From NCBI GenBank assembly GCA_037903475.1, contig JBAJFG010000111.1, positions 2,728,001 to 2,792,000 on the forward strand: a stretch of 64,000 nucleotides of DNA, in the 5' to 3' direction. Position 1 is the stretch's first letter; the number at the start of each line of letters is the position of its first letter. Below the pieces are notes generated by a model. That model made no database searches and had not been told where the DNA came from. It saw nothing but the letters and a program-made list of their open reading frames with translations. Source of the DNA: Ancylostoma caninum. Lineage: Eukaryota > Nematoda > Chromadorea > Rhabditida > Ancylostomatidae. Made by a program: the position numbers and the translations under genes. Positions 36,601-46,899 of the stretch are shown piece after piece.

Positions 36601-36815
36601 ACCTTTTACGATGGTTACCGTTCCGTTGACCATGTTCTACCTTGTTATCGAATTCTGGATGAATTTTCTCCTGCCTTTTTTATCAGGCACAGGCTGCAGA
36701 CACCAAAGCCAATCTATTCTCTCTGGCAGATGAGAAGAGAACATCCCTGTAGTCATCCTGTACCTGTACATTCGAATCCACCAAATCCTGAGTGTGTTGA
36801 GACCAAGAGTTATCA
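24693..36815 (-). CDS. Candidate large multi-exon gene, function not recognised
   Basis: A series of minus-strand open segments with good splice sites, read 5' to 3': 36815-36764 (DNSWSQHTQDLV); about 36203-36094 (NGDDLFTPKGMRNFWGG); 34942-34911 (NIHWELVFTR); 33317-33289 (LEMALTQEM); a 12-nt micro-exon 32390-32379 (DNTY); 30990-30883 (DSYGGVIYVVRTV, TITIGTSITKPLLDS); 30808-30772; 29940-29884 (SLFEQIVLMKPGLN); 29160-29122 (AEFFQIRLMKRF); 28478-28373 (ATYDNFFKSS, CTSLYVIAPGSGRK); 28202-28168; 25493-25371 (GGKAHETLFLGKPHYISKVE); 24766-24693, ending GEGSH and TGA. From 36094 to 29122 every junction is in phase. At least one exon is missing before 28478 and one between 25371 and 24766, and the 5' start is open. 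No family is recognised. A weak resemblance of the W...A...-cache-like stretch to calcium-channel alpha-2-delta proteins is speculation. It could also be two genes. Confidence 0.42.
26694..26822 (+). CDS. Possible short secreted peptide nested in an intron
   Basis: An ATG frame of 42 residues opens with MSFLFSFLTLFCFCLTA, a textbook signal-peptide core, and leaves a mature part ending YENGHS. A poly(A)-type AATAAA lies at about 26873 and a TATA-like TATATTTATAG about 110 bp upstream. It lies on the opposite strand within an intron of the candidate minus-strand gene. A chance frame in AT-rich intron DNA is equally possible. Confidence 0.25.
   Translation: MSFLFSFLTLFCFCLTARISVSEFFETKLVREVMQIYENGHS
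27258..27489. mobile_element. MITE with ~35-bp terminal inverted repeats and 10-bp direct repeat flank
   Basis: The left end reads GGACACTTACCACCC then GCGTCAGGCC, and the right end is its reverse complement with a few changes. Both sides are bordered by CTTTGCAAGG (27248-27257 and 27490-27499), a likely target-site duplication. At 232 bp with no coding capacity it is a non-autonomous element. The 9-10 bp duplication would suit a Mutator-like source. Confidence 0.75.
27848..28075 (+). repeat. Dispersed repeat, copy a
   Basis: About 225 bp sharing many blocks with 28645-28862, for example AGGACAGAGTCAGTGCAT, CATCAGCAAATCTTCCTCTC and GGAAGCACGA. The copies are in direct orientation about 790 bp apart and clearly diverged. 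The open frame over it is incidental. Confidence 0.65.
28645..28862 (+). repeat. Dispersed repeat, copy b
   Basis: Second copy of the element at 27848-28075, with small insertions and deletions. The unit type is unknown; I see no terminal inverted repeat. Confidence 0.65.
32454..32909 (-). other. 151-codon open frame, unrecognised
   Basis: Polar, Lys/Glu-rich frame with MATANSEGHAVVLCISG near its start and HKNKTAHTENEFENEKK later. It lies within the introns of the candidate minus-strand gene on the same strand. It has no known motif. It could be an alternative exon or a chance frame. Confidence 0.2.
34724..34735 (+). repeat. Poly(C) run
   Basis: Twelve consecutive C residues. A similar C-rich run of eleven lies at 35697-35707. 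Both are probably prone to length errors in the assembly. Confidence 0.7.
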
Positions 36816-36899
36816 CTGTAAAAGTGTCTCAAACAAGAGCTTTCATGCCTCATTGGTTTGAGACTTATTGCTTTCTGCATATTCTTCATTTTCTTGCTT

Positions 36900-39800
36900 G
36901 TATAGCTCGCATATGTGCTTACAGTCACAGCAGTACAATGTGAAAAATTTCGCGAGATTAGCGTCTTTCTTGTGATTTGCGGGGTTTTCATGTAAATTGC
37001 TCAAAAATTATTTATTTTGAGAAGGAAAAATCTATGAGGTTTTACCCAATGTGCTGCTCTTGCTCACACAGCAACCGCCGATACTATTAGGTTGCCCCAT
37101 AAATAATGGCCGTTTTGGAGGTGCGCATTCCAAGATGCGTAACTCAGCTCAAACCTGAGATTTCCACTTGGAATAAAAAGTATGATGATCAACATTTCTT
37201 GCACATTTTAGCAGTACAGTGAAACTTATGTAAGGAAAAAGCCCAAATCGAAGGAGTCAACGAATGGCGAAAGATCAATTTTCAGTACACAGTGATTCGC
37301 ATGAATTTTCTAGCCGAAAACTGGATCCAGCGCAAGTACGAAACGATACTCTATTAGGGAAAGGTCTGGCCAACACAATATTACAAGGAGAGATCCAACG
37401 TCTCACTCAGTGAAATTTTTCTTGGTAAGATGTGAACCTGTGTGGATTTGCCCGTCTTGCTAGTGAACATGCACTTCTTCGATTCTCCAGAACTGAGGCA
37501 TTTTCAACCGAATCTCGAAGCCAAGCCCGAAATGGTAACAGGCGAGGCATTTAGTAAATTCTACTAGTGCCCTGGTCTAGCTACTGTTGAGCAACTCGAG
37601 AAGCATTTCACCTATCAGAAAAAAATCGCCTTTTTCTGAGATGTCGAGGTTTGTTGAATTTATTCAGATCTTTTCTGAGATGTCGAAGTTTGTTGAATTT
37701 ATCCAGTTCTCCCTCAGCGATCCTCTTAACAAAGCACCTCAAGGGCGAAAGTGACAGAAAAATGGATACAGTCTCCAATGATGAAAGCGAGAGGCTTACA
37801 CAGTGCTTTCAGGGTTTCGTGACGAGACCGCCCCCCGCTGGCAGTCTTGAGCCCTAGCACAGACAAAACAAAACTCATTTTAATAAACAATGTCTACTCA
37901 TCACTAAAAGTGGTCTATTTTCCCGAAAAATTTCGCAACAGTGTCAACTAGAGGAATTAAAGTAAATGGTGTCGCAAGTTAAGCACTGACGCTTTTGTTC
38001 AAAACCCACTTTGCCCATTTTTGCGATGTTTAGTTGCCAACAAGGCAAAGCGACCAGTGATTTGATTGCGCCCAACTTAGCTGCTAACATTTTTACGGAC
38101 TGTTTCATAATTCTCGTCTCGCCTCCAAAACTATGCTTTCATTACTGATTCGTGCCCATCATCTGGTCAAATTTGAGATCTCATATCGTTCTGGAAGTGG
38201 TCAGAACAAGTCCGAAAACAAAGAGACTACATATTGCTATTCACAGCAGCGTGTATGGAGCCATCTTTTTAGAGGCAGGAAATTCATGCTAGCAGTGGCT
38301 AACAAGGATGAGGTGATGAGAGAACGCTCTCTCCCAATTTAGGGACTTGCATCGTAGGTACTAAAAGGATAAAGTTATAGTTATGATTCAGATTTGAATC
38401 CCAGAAGTATGAATATCCCTCTCTCTTCGCCAAGGCTTATAAGACATTTTTTGTAAACTATGCCAAGCCAAATGTGCAAATCCGACGCCTTACTCTCACT
38501 GCGTGGGATGTTGTAGGATACAAATGTATGTACTATCCACTGGCGTCATTAATTAAATGTCAATCCAATCGAGGAAATATAGGGCTTCACTGTCTGCATT
38601 TGAAGCGGCGACTTTACCAAGAACCATCAGCCTGACTTCTCTCTAGGCGCAGATCCTCTATATAAAGTTTCTTTCAATGAAATTCGGGTTTTCCTTTTCT
38701 GCTACTATGTTTTTGATAATATTACCAGTATTACTATGATTATTATTTCTATTATTACTGTTTAGTAAAGTTGAAGTTGAAGTTGTCTTGCAAGTATGAT
38801 AATCATTAAGAGTTCCATGATTATTCCGCTCAAGGAACAGGTTGACCATACGTATTATGATAACTTTGAGCTACATAAATCCATGATTTCTGGACGACCC
38901 TCATCAACTGATTTCGCTTTCACCATCCCTCACAAAGTATTCCTCAAAGTGTGCACGACGCTTCCTGACGATGCCAGAATGATTGAAACTCCGGCTAAAT
39001 GCCAGCTGTCCGGGCTTTTCAGCAGAAATATGTCCTACCCAGTCGAGTTTTCCAGCAGAAACTTAGACAGTTTTTCTGCCCTCTGGCTCGCTCCTGTCAC
39101 TCTTCCTCTCCTCGACTCGTTCTACACTAGCTTGACGGTACAAATAAGTGAATCAGTCAGCTTTCACAACCCGAGGAATTATACATACGTAAGGCTACAT
39201 ACGTAAGGCCGACAGCTCATTTTGTCTCACAAGAATTGAGGCAAATTCCAGTTTTTGAAAGTCAAACTCGCTCGAAAGAAAAGTTTTTTGTCATTTCCTG
39301 TGAAACCACCTCTGTGAGTCAGTTTTCGTGCAGCTCACATAACCTATAAAAGGAAGACGGAGTTAGGTAGGAGTCTTTCAAAACTAATGCAAAGCGACAT
39401 TTTTTAATGCGCACTTTCATTCCTTTGGGTTCTTCTTATGTATGGAATTGAGAACTCGCTCGTTATTTCCTCAGGTTCTTCAGTCATACATTCATTCACA
39501 CAACAGCCTGGGAGTGCAGCTGGTGAGTCATAAAAAGGTAGGTACAACTGAAAAAAAAACCATCATAATTGTGAGTGCACTAGTGAATTCTCAAGATTGA
39601 TCCGTGAGAAAGTGAACGGGGAAGTATGATAAAAGAATGGGCAATTGAACCACAAAAAGATGGCAAAAAATTGCAATCCAAATAAAATTATTCATTAGAG
39701 AGAGCAGGTGTTATTCGTTACACAGCAGTAGAAATGTTTTTCGCTTCTTCGTTGAACTTTGAATAACCTCTCCACAAGTTTTCCTTTTTTTGTTAATACT

Positions 39801-42800
39801 TTTACTTGAAAGAGTAGCACTGTGTTCTAACAATATGTATACATTCAATGATTAAGTAAATAAATGATGTATAAATATGGGAACAACGATCTTACGTGGA
39901 TTAACGAACAATTCGTTAGCCTTTCTGCTGAGTTATAAATGCTTACCTGGGCACAATCCAAACATCATCGCAATTCTCATTTCTTTCCTGTATTGTCAAG
40001 TACTTCCTTCCTTTCTGAGTAGTGTAAAGACACGGACCAGTTACTCGCTGCTTTGTGGCTGTTTCGCCTTTATAGTCCTTGTTTTCATTCGGATACCTTT
40101 GCTTCTTTTAGGTCTACCTATTTTCCCCAACGTTTAAGGAAGACAGCTCACGTCATCGTGGTATCCAATTTTGCAACAATTTCACCCAACAAAACCGTCA
40201 AAAATCTCTACGAAATTGCCTCTGCTATTAAATCCGTGTAATCCTTTTCTTCCTAAAGACATGCCCGTTTGCCAAGCAGTTGCTCAAACTTTTTACCTCA
40301 GTGGGAGAAGCTTTCATCCTCAATGTGTTGTTTTTATCTAAATAATCCTCGCATTATGAGGATACTCACTATGTATTATGCTCGCTTAATAGCGAAGATT
40401 CCCAAAAACTTCTAGATCCCTAGTTCTCTTTCTTCTCGGCTGGCACTGCAGTAAGGGCATTACTTTTTCTCCAGACGGGGCTAAATTGCGCGCATTTGCC
40501 AAAAAATGCATTGCCAATGAAAGACAGCAAGATACGTAGCAAAGACCCTAATTAAGGTAGCACGGCTCGTTTATTAGGAGACTGTGCACATATTAGCGTA
40601 TTAGCGATATTAGCATTATGGACATAGAGTAAATTTCATGTTTGTCCTGCACATCTTGTGATTCTCTGTCTTTCTCACCCTTGTTCATTCACTTCATTTC
40701 CATCTTCTTTGAACGACATAATGGAATCTTCCGACTGTTGAGCTGTTCAAGTTTCCAAGTTCTCAGCCACTTATTTCTGATATTATCCATCACGACTCCC
40801 ATCCAGGAATCAATTCCTTCTTCACGGCTGAGATCACTCCGGGTTGAATCTCCGCTGGCTTTGAAACATCGACTGACACGCAGCTTATTCGAAAACTCTG
40901 GTGAGTAAGCCATTCATTCTCTTTTCTATCATTCGTTCACTAAAGAACAAAGCAAAGTTGGTAGCGCTGTGCGTTTTGAAATAAAGGGAGGCTAACCCCG
41001 TGATGCGCAAAAGAACATCCGAATTAATTCAAAGAAACCTCACAGAAGTATTGGTATAGAGTAGTTGCGTTGCTTAGTTGTTGTGCTATAAATAATCAAA
41101 CACAACACAACATACACAGCGTTGGAGGTAGTTTGCCTCTTCAGTCTAATCTAATAGACATGAGGAAGTACATGTTTTCAGCTTAATCCAGGTAGGTGAT
41201 TCATTACTCACTACGACCACTGAGTTCTCTTTTGCATGATCCAAAAGCATATGACGAAATATTTTGCAAAAAGTTTCAAAATGACTCATGGAAGAAAAAC
41301 TTGAAAATCCTCCTGTGCATGGCCGGATAATCATCTCCTTTTCTATGACGCCAGCCCTCATTTACTGTTTTCTGCAACAGGTAGTTGGTGTAATGTCTTC
41401 TTACTCAACATGCACTTGGCTTAGGCACACAGATGCTGCTCATATTCTGGTAATTGTATTTAAATAGATCGTTAACTACTGTAGTAGGAACACAGGGTTG
41501 TGGTCAATGGATTTTTTTCCTGGAAACAGATAATTTAGTTCGATAGTAGTGTTCAGCCGTATGCTTATTTTTACCAGTAATTACGATAAGATGAATATAA
41601 CTGGAAATTTCTATGTAATTCAGAATTGTTAGATGATTGACAGTTTCCTGACGACTACGTGCTTTCTGCTTCCATCGCCACTCCATAATTTCTTCGAGGA
41701 TCAATTTCTTTCGAGGATGAAATATTGCTGGACTAGAGGAGGAGAACGATGACGTTCAGGCTTGCCTATACTGCGGTTTTTTTTTTCTGCTGTACAGCTC
41801 AGATGATGCAGTTGCGTACCAACTTGTGTCTTTAAGTTAATATTCTCTCGCAGTACAGGCTTATTTTGGATTAACTGTATTCTTTCCATGCACTAATTTG
41901 ATCCCTGCTCAATAAATAACAAAAATCCCATCCCGATATCAAGCTGGAGCCCTGTTTCCTCCTTGTTTTGCTCCCACAATCTCACAATAAAACGTTTTGC
42001 TGAAACTGTGCTCACAGGGGCTACTTTGTGCTGCCGAATTTCACACTCGTTGTGTACCGTAATAGGGTTACGGTGAGCGCATGGTAGAAATATTCACATG
42101 CCGATCAAGTTTGTTAACATTACTCTACATCGCAACTGTTATTTTCTCCAAATTTCTCACAGCAATTCATGATCTGAGCATCAGATGACCCTTTAGTCCT
42201 CTGCTTTGGAAGATTCTGTGGCATACAGCATCTCCAGAGACATCGTGGACCACTCTTTCGATAGCTCCACTTCTGGAGCTCGGGAGTTCTGGATAATTTC
42301 GCTTGGCTGAGAACCTACTTTTTCTTCAGTTCTTTGATGTTCTCCCCACTTTTTTGCTACAATAAGCACTTACAGAGCAATTCAAATTAGATTGCAGTTT
42401 TCGCTCTTTCCCCAGTGTTTTTATTCACTTCTAATTCCTTTCCTTGCATTCTTCCAAGATTTCCTTTGGGCTGTTCTTGTTACTTACGCTGGTAGGTACC
42501 TATTTGCCGGATCTCTCTTGGACATGCTACAAGTAAAAAACTCAAGCAATCTCCATCCACTAACGTTCCTCAATGCCAAGAATCAGAGGTGGTCGAACAC
42601 AAGGTTTGGGAAGTAAAAAGAATTCATTTACTTCTTCAAAACGAAAAAAATCCCCCAACATCAGGAAATAGTATTCTTCCTCATTGAAGTTCTGATTTTT
42701 ACCATCCTTAAAGGACATTGTTAACCAATCGAATATTCATTGCAATCCCCTGCAAAGGCTTCAGAGAAATTGCATGCATTCGGGAATTACCTGGCAATTT

Positions 42801-43578
42801 CCGAGAAAACGCTCAGCTTCCTGCTCCAGCTGTAACCTAATAGATTTGCCTTTCCGGCTGTCGGTTTTTTGCGCATTCACTAAGCAATGCTAGGTAAAAT
42901 TGAATTTCCCACCGCGATTAACATCCTGTGGGTTTCTCTTTCGACTCATCTTTTTTTCATTCATGTTTTCCCTCTTTTTACGTAGCATAAAGCAACTATC
43001 CTGCTTGTGAAAAAACGAATTCCCATGGAATGTCGAGTTCACCTGCATCCGTTAGGCTGATAGATGACTATTGTAAGCCAATGGGGATTCCAACGAATGC
43101 GTTCTGATTGAGACAAAACGATCTATAGCGATGCCTGTTCACAGTTGCAGTACGTTCTTGGCACGTGCTGACATGTGAACAACAGCAGCGAATAAAAATG
43201 GTCCTTTTGAGCCGAACTCTACCAGTTCTCCCACCCCACATCACTCCACTGCCTCACACAATGTCAAATGTGGGTGCTTTTGTGGGCACTGCTCCCGGTC
43301 TCTGACTAAATATCGAAAAAAAGCTTGATAGTTGATTACGACGTACGCATTACTCTCTTAATAAGCAAATCTATTACCATTTGAAGGAGATTTTAGAGGA
43401 GCAGGAAGCAGCATCGCATACTTCCAAATATGATCGACAGAGCCGTTTTTAGCATTTTTGATGCCATTTTAGAAACCACTCCTTGCTCCATTTTTCCTCT
43501 TAGCTCAATACAGTTCTGAACATGTTAGATCTACGCTTTTGCTAGCTAGAGGAGGATCTACTACGTAACATCAGCAAG
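36900..43578. other. Mostly non-coding stretch
   Basis: Several open frames of 60-136 codons (for example 38796-39206 plus and 39877-40137 plus, the latter hydrophobic) lack motifs and consistent splice partners. One plus-strand segment between TTTCCTCAG and GTGAGT (about 39473-39520, frame VLQSYIHSHNSLGVQL) looks exon-like but is isolated. At 37090 a TAGGTTGCCCCATAA resembles one mariner end without a visible partner. Confidence 0.4.
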
Positions 43579-43580
43579 TA

Positions 43581-43758
43581 CAGTCCTTGTCGAAAAGATA
43601 GACGGATTGCGCGTGCGGTTTCATATCGTCGCGGCCGCAGAATCGCGTTGGGACCTACTGCACCCTCTCAACCAGAGCATGCTCTCTCCGTATCTATCGT
43701 TGAGGTCCCACCGCGTTTCCGCAGTCACGGAATCCGTCTATCTTTTCGACAAGGACTA
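43581..43758. mobile_element. MITE with near-perfect 29-bp inverted ends and TA flanks
   Basis: The left end CAGTCCTTGTCGAAAAGATA continuing GACGGATT matches the reverse complement of the right end except at the first base. TA lies on each side (43579-43580 and 43759-43760), as for mariner-mobilised elements. An inner pair (GTTGGGACCT / AGGTCCCACC and TATCTATCGTT region) extends the fold-back. The length is 178 bp with no coding capacity. Confidence 0.8.
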
Positions 43759-44520
43759 TACGTCGTGTTACTCATCTTTTGATTTCTTTGATTCTGATGT
43801 ACTTCTTTTTCAGTACGTTAAATGAACTGAAAAGTAATAGAGCAATGGTGTATGACGCCAAATTTTTTTCTGAACTCTTGAGTTTCTTGAAAATCGTGAA
43901 ATCCTTCGGACGCTTTATACATTCATTCATTCATTAATATTCCGATAAGTCTTGTTTTATTGGTCAACCCACGAGCAAATTGCCTCTATTCTTTTCCTTT
44001 TTTCCTAAGAAAAACCAGCAAAAGAACATTGGTTCAGAAAGTAGTAAACTGACAAAAAATCTCTAAGCAGTGTTTTTCACTTGCTCTAGTTCACTCGAAA
44101 GGAAAACCGCCCAAATGTAGCAAAAATACGAGGTCACAAATATTAAAATCAACGAATTAATGCTAACTTAAGGCTCTAGTGAAGCACACAAGAGCAAAAC
44201 ATCAATTTAGCTTCTCTCTGTTTCTTCTAGGTAATTAAGCCATCTACGTACATATGATGGTAGTAAACAAGCCTCTCATCCAGGGTAAAGCAAAAGCCAA
44301 ATCAAATCCAGGAGACTTTTAGTATCCTCCCATTTTCCTAGTATTGGCTACAAGCTTTTTTCCAATTATGTGGTTGCTTTGGATAACACTTTCTGATAAC
44401 AACTGAGCATACGCCTCCTATGATGTCATTTCAGAAAGTGAACTTCTACCTAAACTTTACGTAAGTCTTCCAAGGCTCAAAGATAAGTTATCCTGCTCGG
44501 TTTGTCTCTGTTTTGCTTGC

Positions 44521-45278
44521 CTATTGACGTGTATCCAAGATGCAGACAGAATTTTCTGGACAGTAAGCGTTTCCAAATGAAACGTTGCTTTTGCCTTCTG
44601 CAATTTTTATTATGCTTTTGCAGCTCAAGATATCCGATGCCCTACGCTTTATCTTTATATGCAGTTCAGTGTTTGTGTAATTAGTTTCATTTCCTGCATA
44701 GATACGGTGCAAAACGGAAAATACTTTGCAGTCATCTGCACTAATTCCTGAAACTAGCACAATTTCAGCAGCAAAACATTCGAGAATCATGCTGTTATCG
44801 TCTTGAAGACGGAAATAACAGCTTTTCTTATTCCTACTGAAGCCTCAGTTCCAAATTGTGATTTCTTGAGTTCCGTCATCAAGAAAATGACCCAGACGAA
44901 CACAATCTCATTTAGCTCATTTCCCTCTTTCCAGGAGTTCGCGAGTTATCCTATCTGATCAGCCAATTCGCACGAAAAACAGGAGACAAAAGAGTTTTTG
45001 GAAATTATATCGAAGCGTTTCTACGATACGTTCTAGTCACTTCCGATTGGATGCCCACCTGTCCCAGGAAAATAGTAATAATCACTCCGGAATGTTTCGT
45101 TGCCTTGCACTTCATTGGCCTTCTTCGGAAACCCTCGAACATATTCCAGCACTTCCAGCCGTTTTGTAGTCCGAACTGAAGGGAAAATGGAAATAAAAAT
45201 AACAGCTGATTTCTTTGTTGTGGAACCAGACAAATAGCATTCCAGAAAGCCGATATTCTGGATATTGGCCTTCTCCCG
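44521..45278 (-). CDS. Candidate three-exon gene end, unrecognised
   Basis: Minus-strand exons 45278-45227 (REKANIQNIGFLECYLS), 45175-45059 (TTKRLEVLEYVRGFPKKAN, FRSDYYYFPGT) and 44747-44521 (ISADDCKVFSVLHRIYAG, SDILSCKSIIKIAEGK, ending CILDTRQ and a stop). Acceptors are CTTTTTTAG-, CCCTTCAG- and GTTTCAG-like. Both joints are in phase (G+TT and G+GA) and one intron is 51 nt. The total is 132 codons, the 5' end is open, and the C-terminal half has several cysteines and N-glycosylation sites, suggesting an extracellular protein. I do not recognise the family. A short plus-strand frame at 44577 (MKRCFCLLQFLLCFC) overlaps it and is less likely. Confidence 0.35.
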
Positions 45279-46260
45279 CTAAAAAAGGTGGGAATTCATG
45301 TATAGCATTTATTCCTCCAATCATTACAGTTACTGTTCACTCGTTGTTAACATTTACTGCTCTTCAATAACCCCTTCCAACCCTGTATTATTGAATATTG
45401 AGTTACTATATGTAGTGCAAATGCCGAAGAGATGAAGCGCCTTGGAGCTTTGTATCCGTATAGCCTGCAAAGAATTCTCCAAGAACGCGACTTTACATGT
45501 TTTTTTTTGTTCTTGTTCCTATTATTATCTCACCATTTTCCTCAAAAATCACAATATATCTGAGTGGTTGTACAAAGGTCTCTCCAAATTATTCCATCCT
45601 TACAGTAAAAATGCGATACAAGTAATGTTTTGATTGCTTAACAAACCCCTAAAAAAATCTGATAGATTCAAGGCTTCGCCTACACATAAATTTTTGAACC
45701 CAGCTTCGTTTGTACGGCTCACCATATTGCTTCCTGAGAAAATATGGTTTACTCAGCTTAACAAGTTCTTGGGAAAGTTATCATGTTGGTCTGATACAGT
45801 GCCGCCTTTCCCACGCCACATAATTCCTTAGCTCCCATACTAGAGACCAGAAATGACTTCAAGCTCCCAGTTCCTTTTTTTTTTCTGATAGTCAGAAAGA
45901 TTTAGTGAAAACATAAGCTCTGAGGCTGACGAAATACAACAATAGGAGACAAGGGTGCAGACAGTTTTCTGTCAGTAAATTCCTAGACAACACTCAAATT
46001 GGCATATTTAACCACTTACAGGACAATGTGCGATGTAAGACAGTCACGAACGCTTGCGCTGTGACCTTTGAGGTATGTGGTGTGCTTATTCCTGGTAGAC
46101 AACTGTCTTTTGTGATTTATTGCTAGTTTTATACGTGGATATCTAGGACTATCCAGAAAAAAAGCCTACACAGCAATTAATGATGTTTTGGACTCCTAGC
46201 TCACCACACTGCATCCTTGGAACTCCTCAACTCCATCTTGAACTTGTGATTCTTGCTACT

Positions 46261-46429
46261 TTATGCTTCTTCTGCTGGGACCGGAGCAGCCTGCACTCTT
46301 AATGGGATGCGGGGTTCTTTTGGAACATTCTTATCCATGCAACAGAAAGACTTGCAGCCATAAATTCCAAGGAAACATACTCAGCGAAGCGTGTACGACA
46401 CAAAGCATGCAGAGCACTATAATGTTCAT
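46261..46429 (-). pseudogene. Small secreted Cys-rich peptide gene with apparent frame break
   Basis: On the minus strand an ATG at 46429 opens with MNIIVLCMLCVVHASL, an excellent signal peptide. Its own frame stops soon after. Starting within the same few bases, the next frame reads CFLGIYGCKSFCCMDKN and continues to PVPAEEA and a TAA at 46261. Signal peptide and cysteine-rich chain are therefore adjacent but one base out of frame, and too close for an intron. This is a one-base deletion, an assembly error, or an unrelated first exon lying upstream of an acceptor at CGCTGAG. The family is not recognised. Confidence 0.35.
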
Positions 46430-46899
46430 GTCTTAGGGGATTTATTCGATCTTTCTTGCTTCCTCAGGGAAGAACTTGTGAACAACGCTATTCTTGACAA
46501 GCATTAGGCGCCCGTTGTCCTTTAACCCATTCGTCTCTGAATTCGAGGATAGCATCGTTGTTCACACTTTCGTTTTCCTTCATCTGTCGCAGTAACAAGA
46601 GTGACCGCTGCTGACTTCTGGAAGTGAGTACTTCAAATTTTCTTGAACAATATTTAGGGTTTCCGAAGCATTTTTTATTGTTTTCTCACAGTGCGTTCTC
46701 TTCCCAGGTTAGTGTGGCTGTTGACTCTTCCAGTATGTCTCAGGATTCACAGAATATTATGCCGGAGTTGTGACCGGTGAGCTTTGCAAGCGGCTTTATG
46801 CTTGCTTAGTAAAGCTCAGCACTTACTGATCCGAAAATCTAACCTCATCCAATCCTCACAAACACCTCATCCTATCCACTCTTGCACTGCATCACGCAT

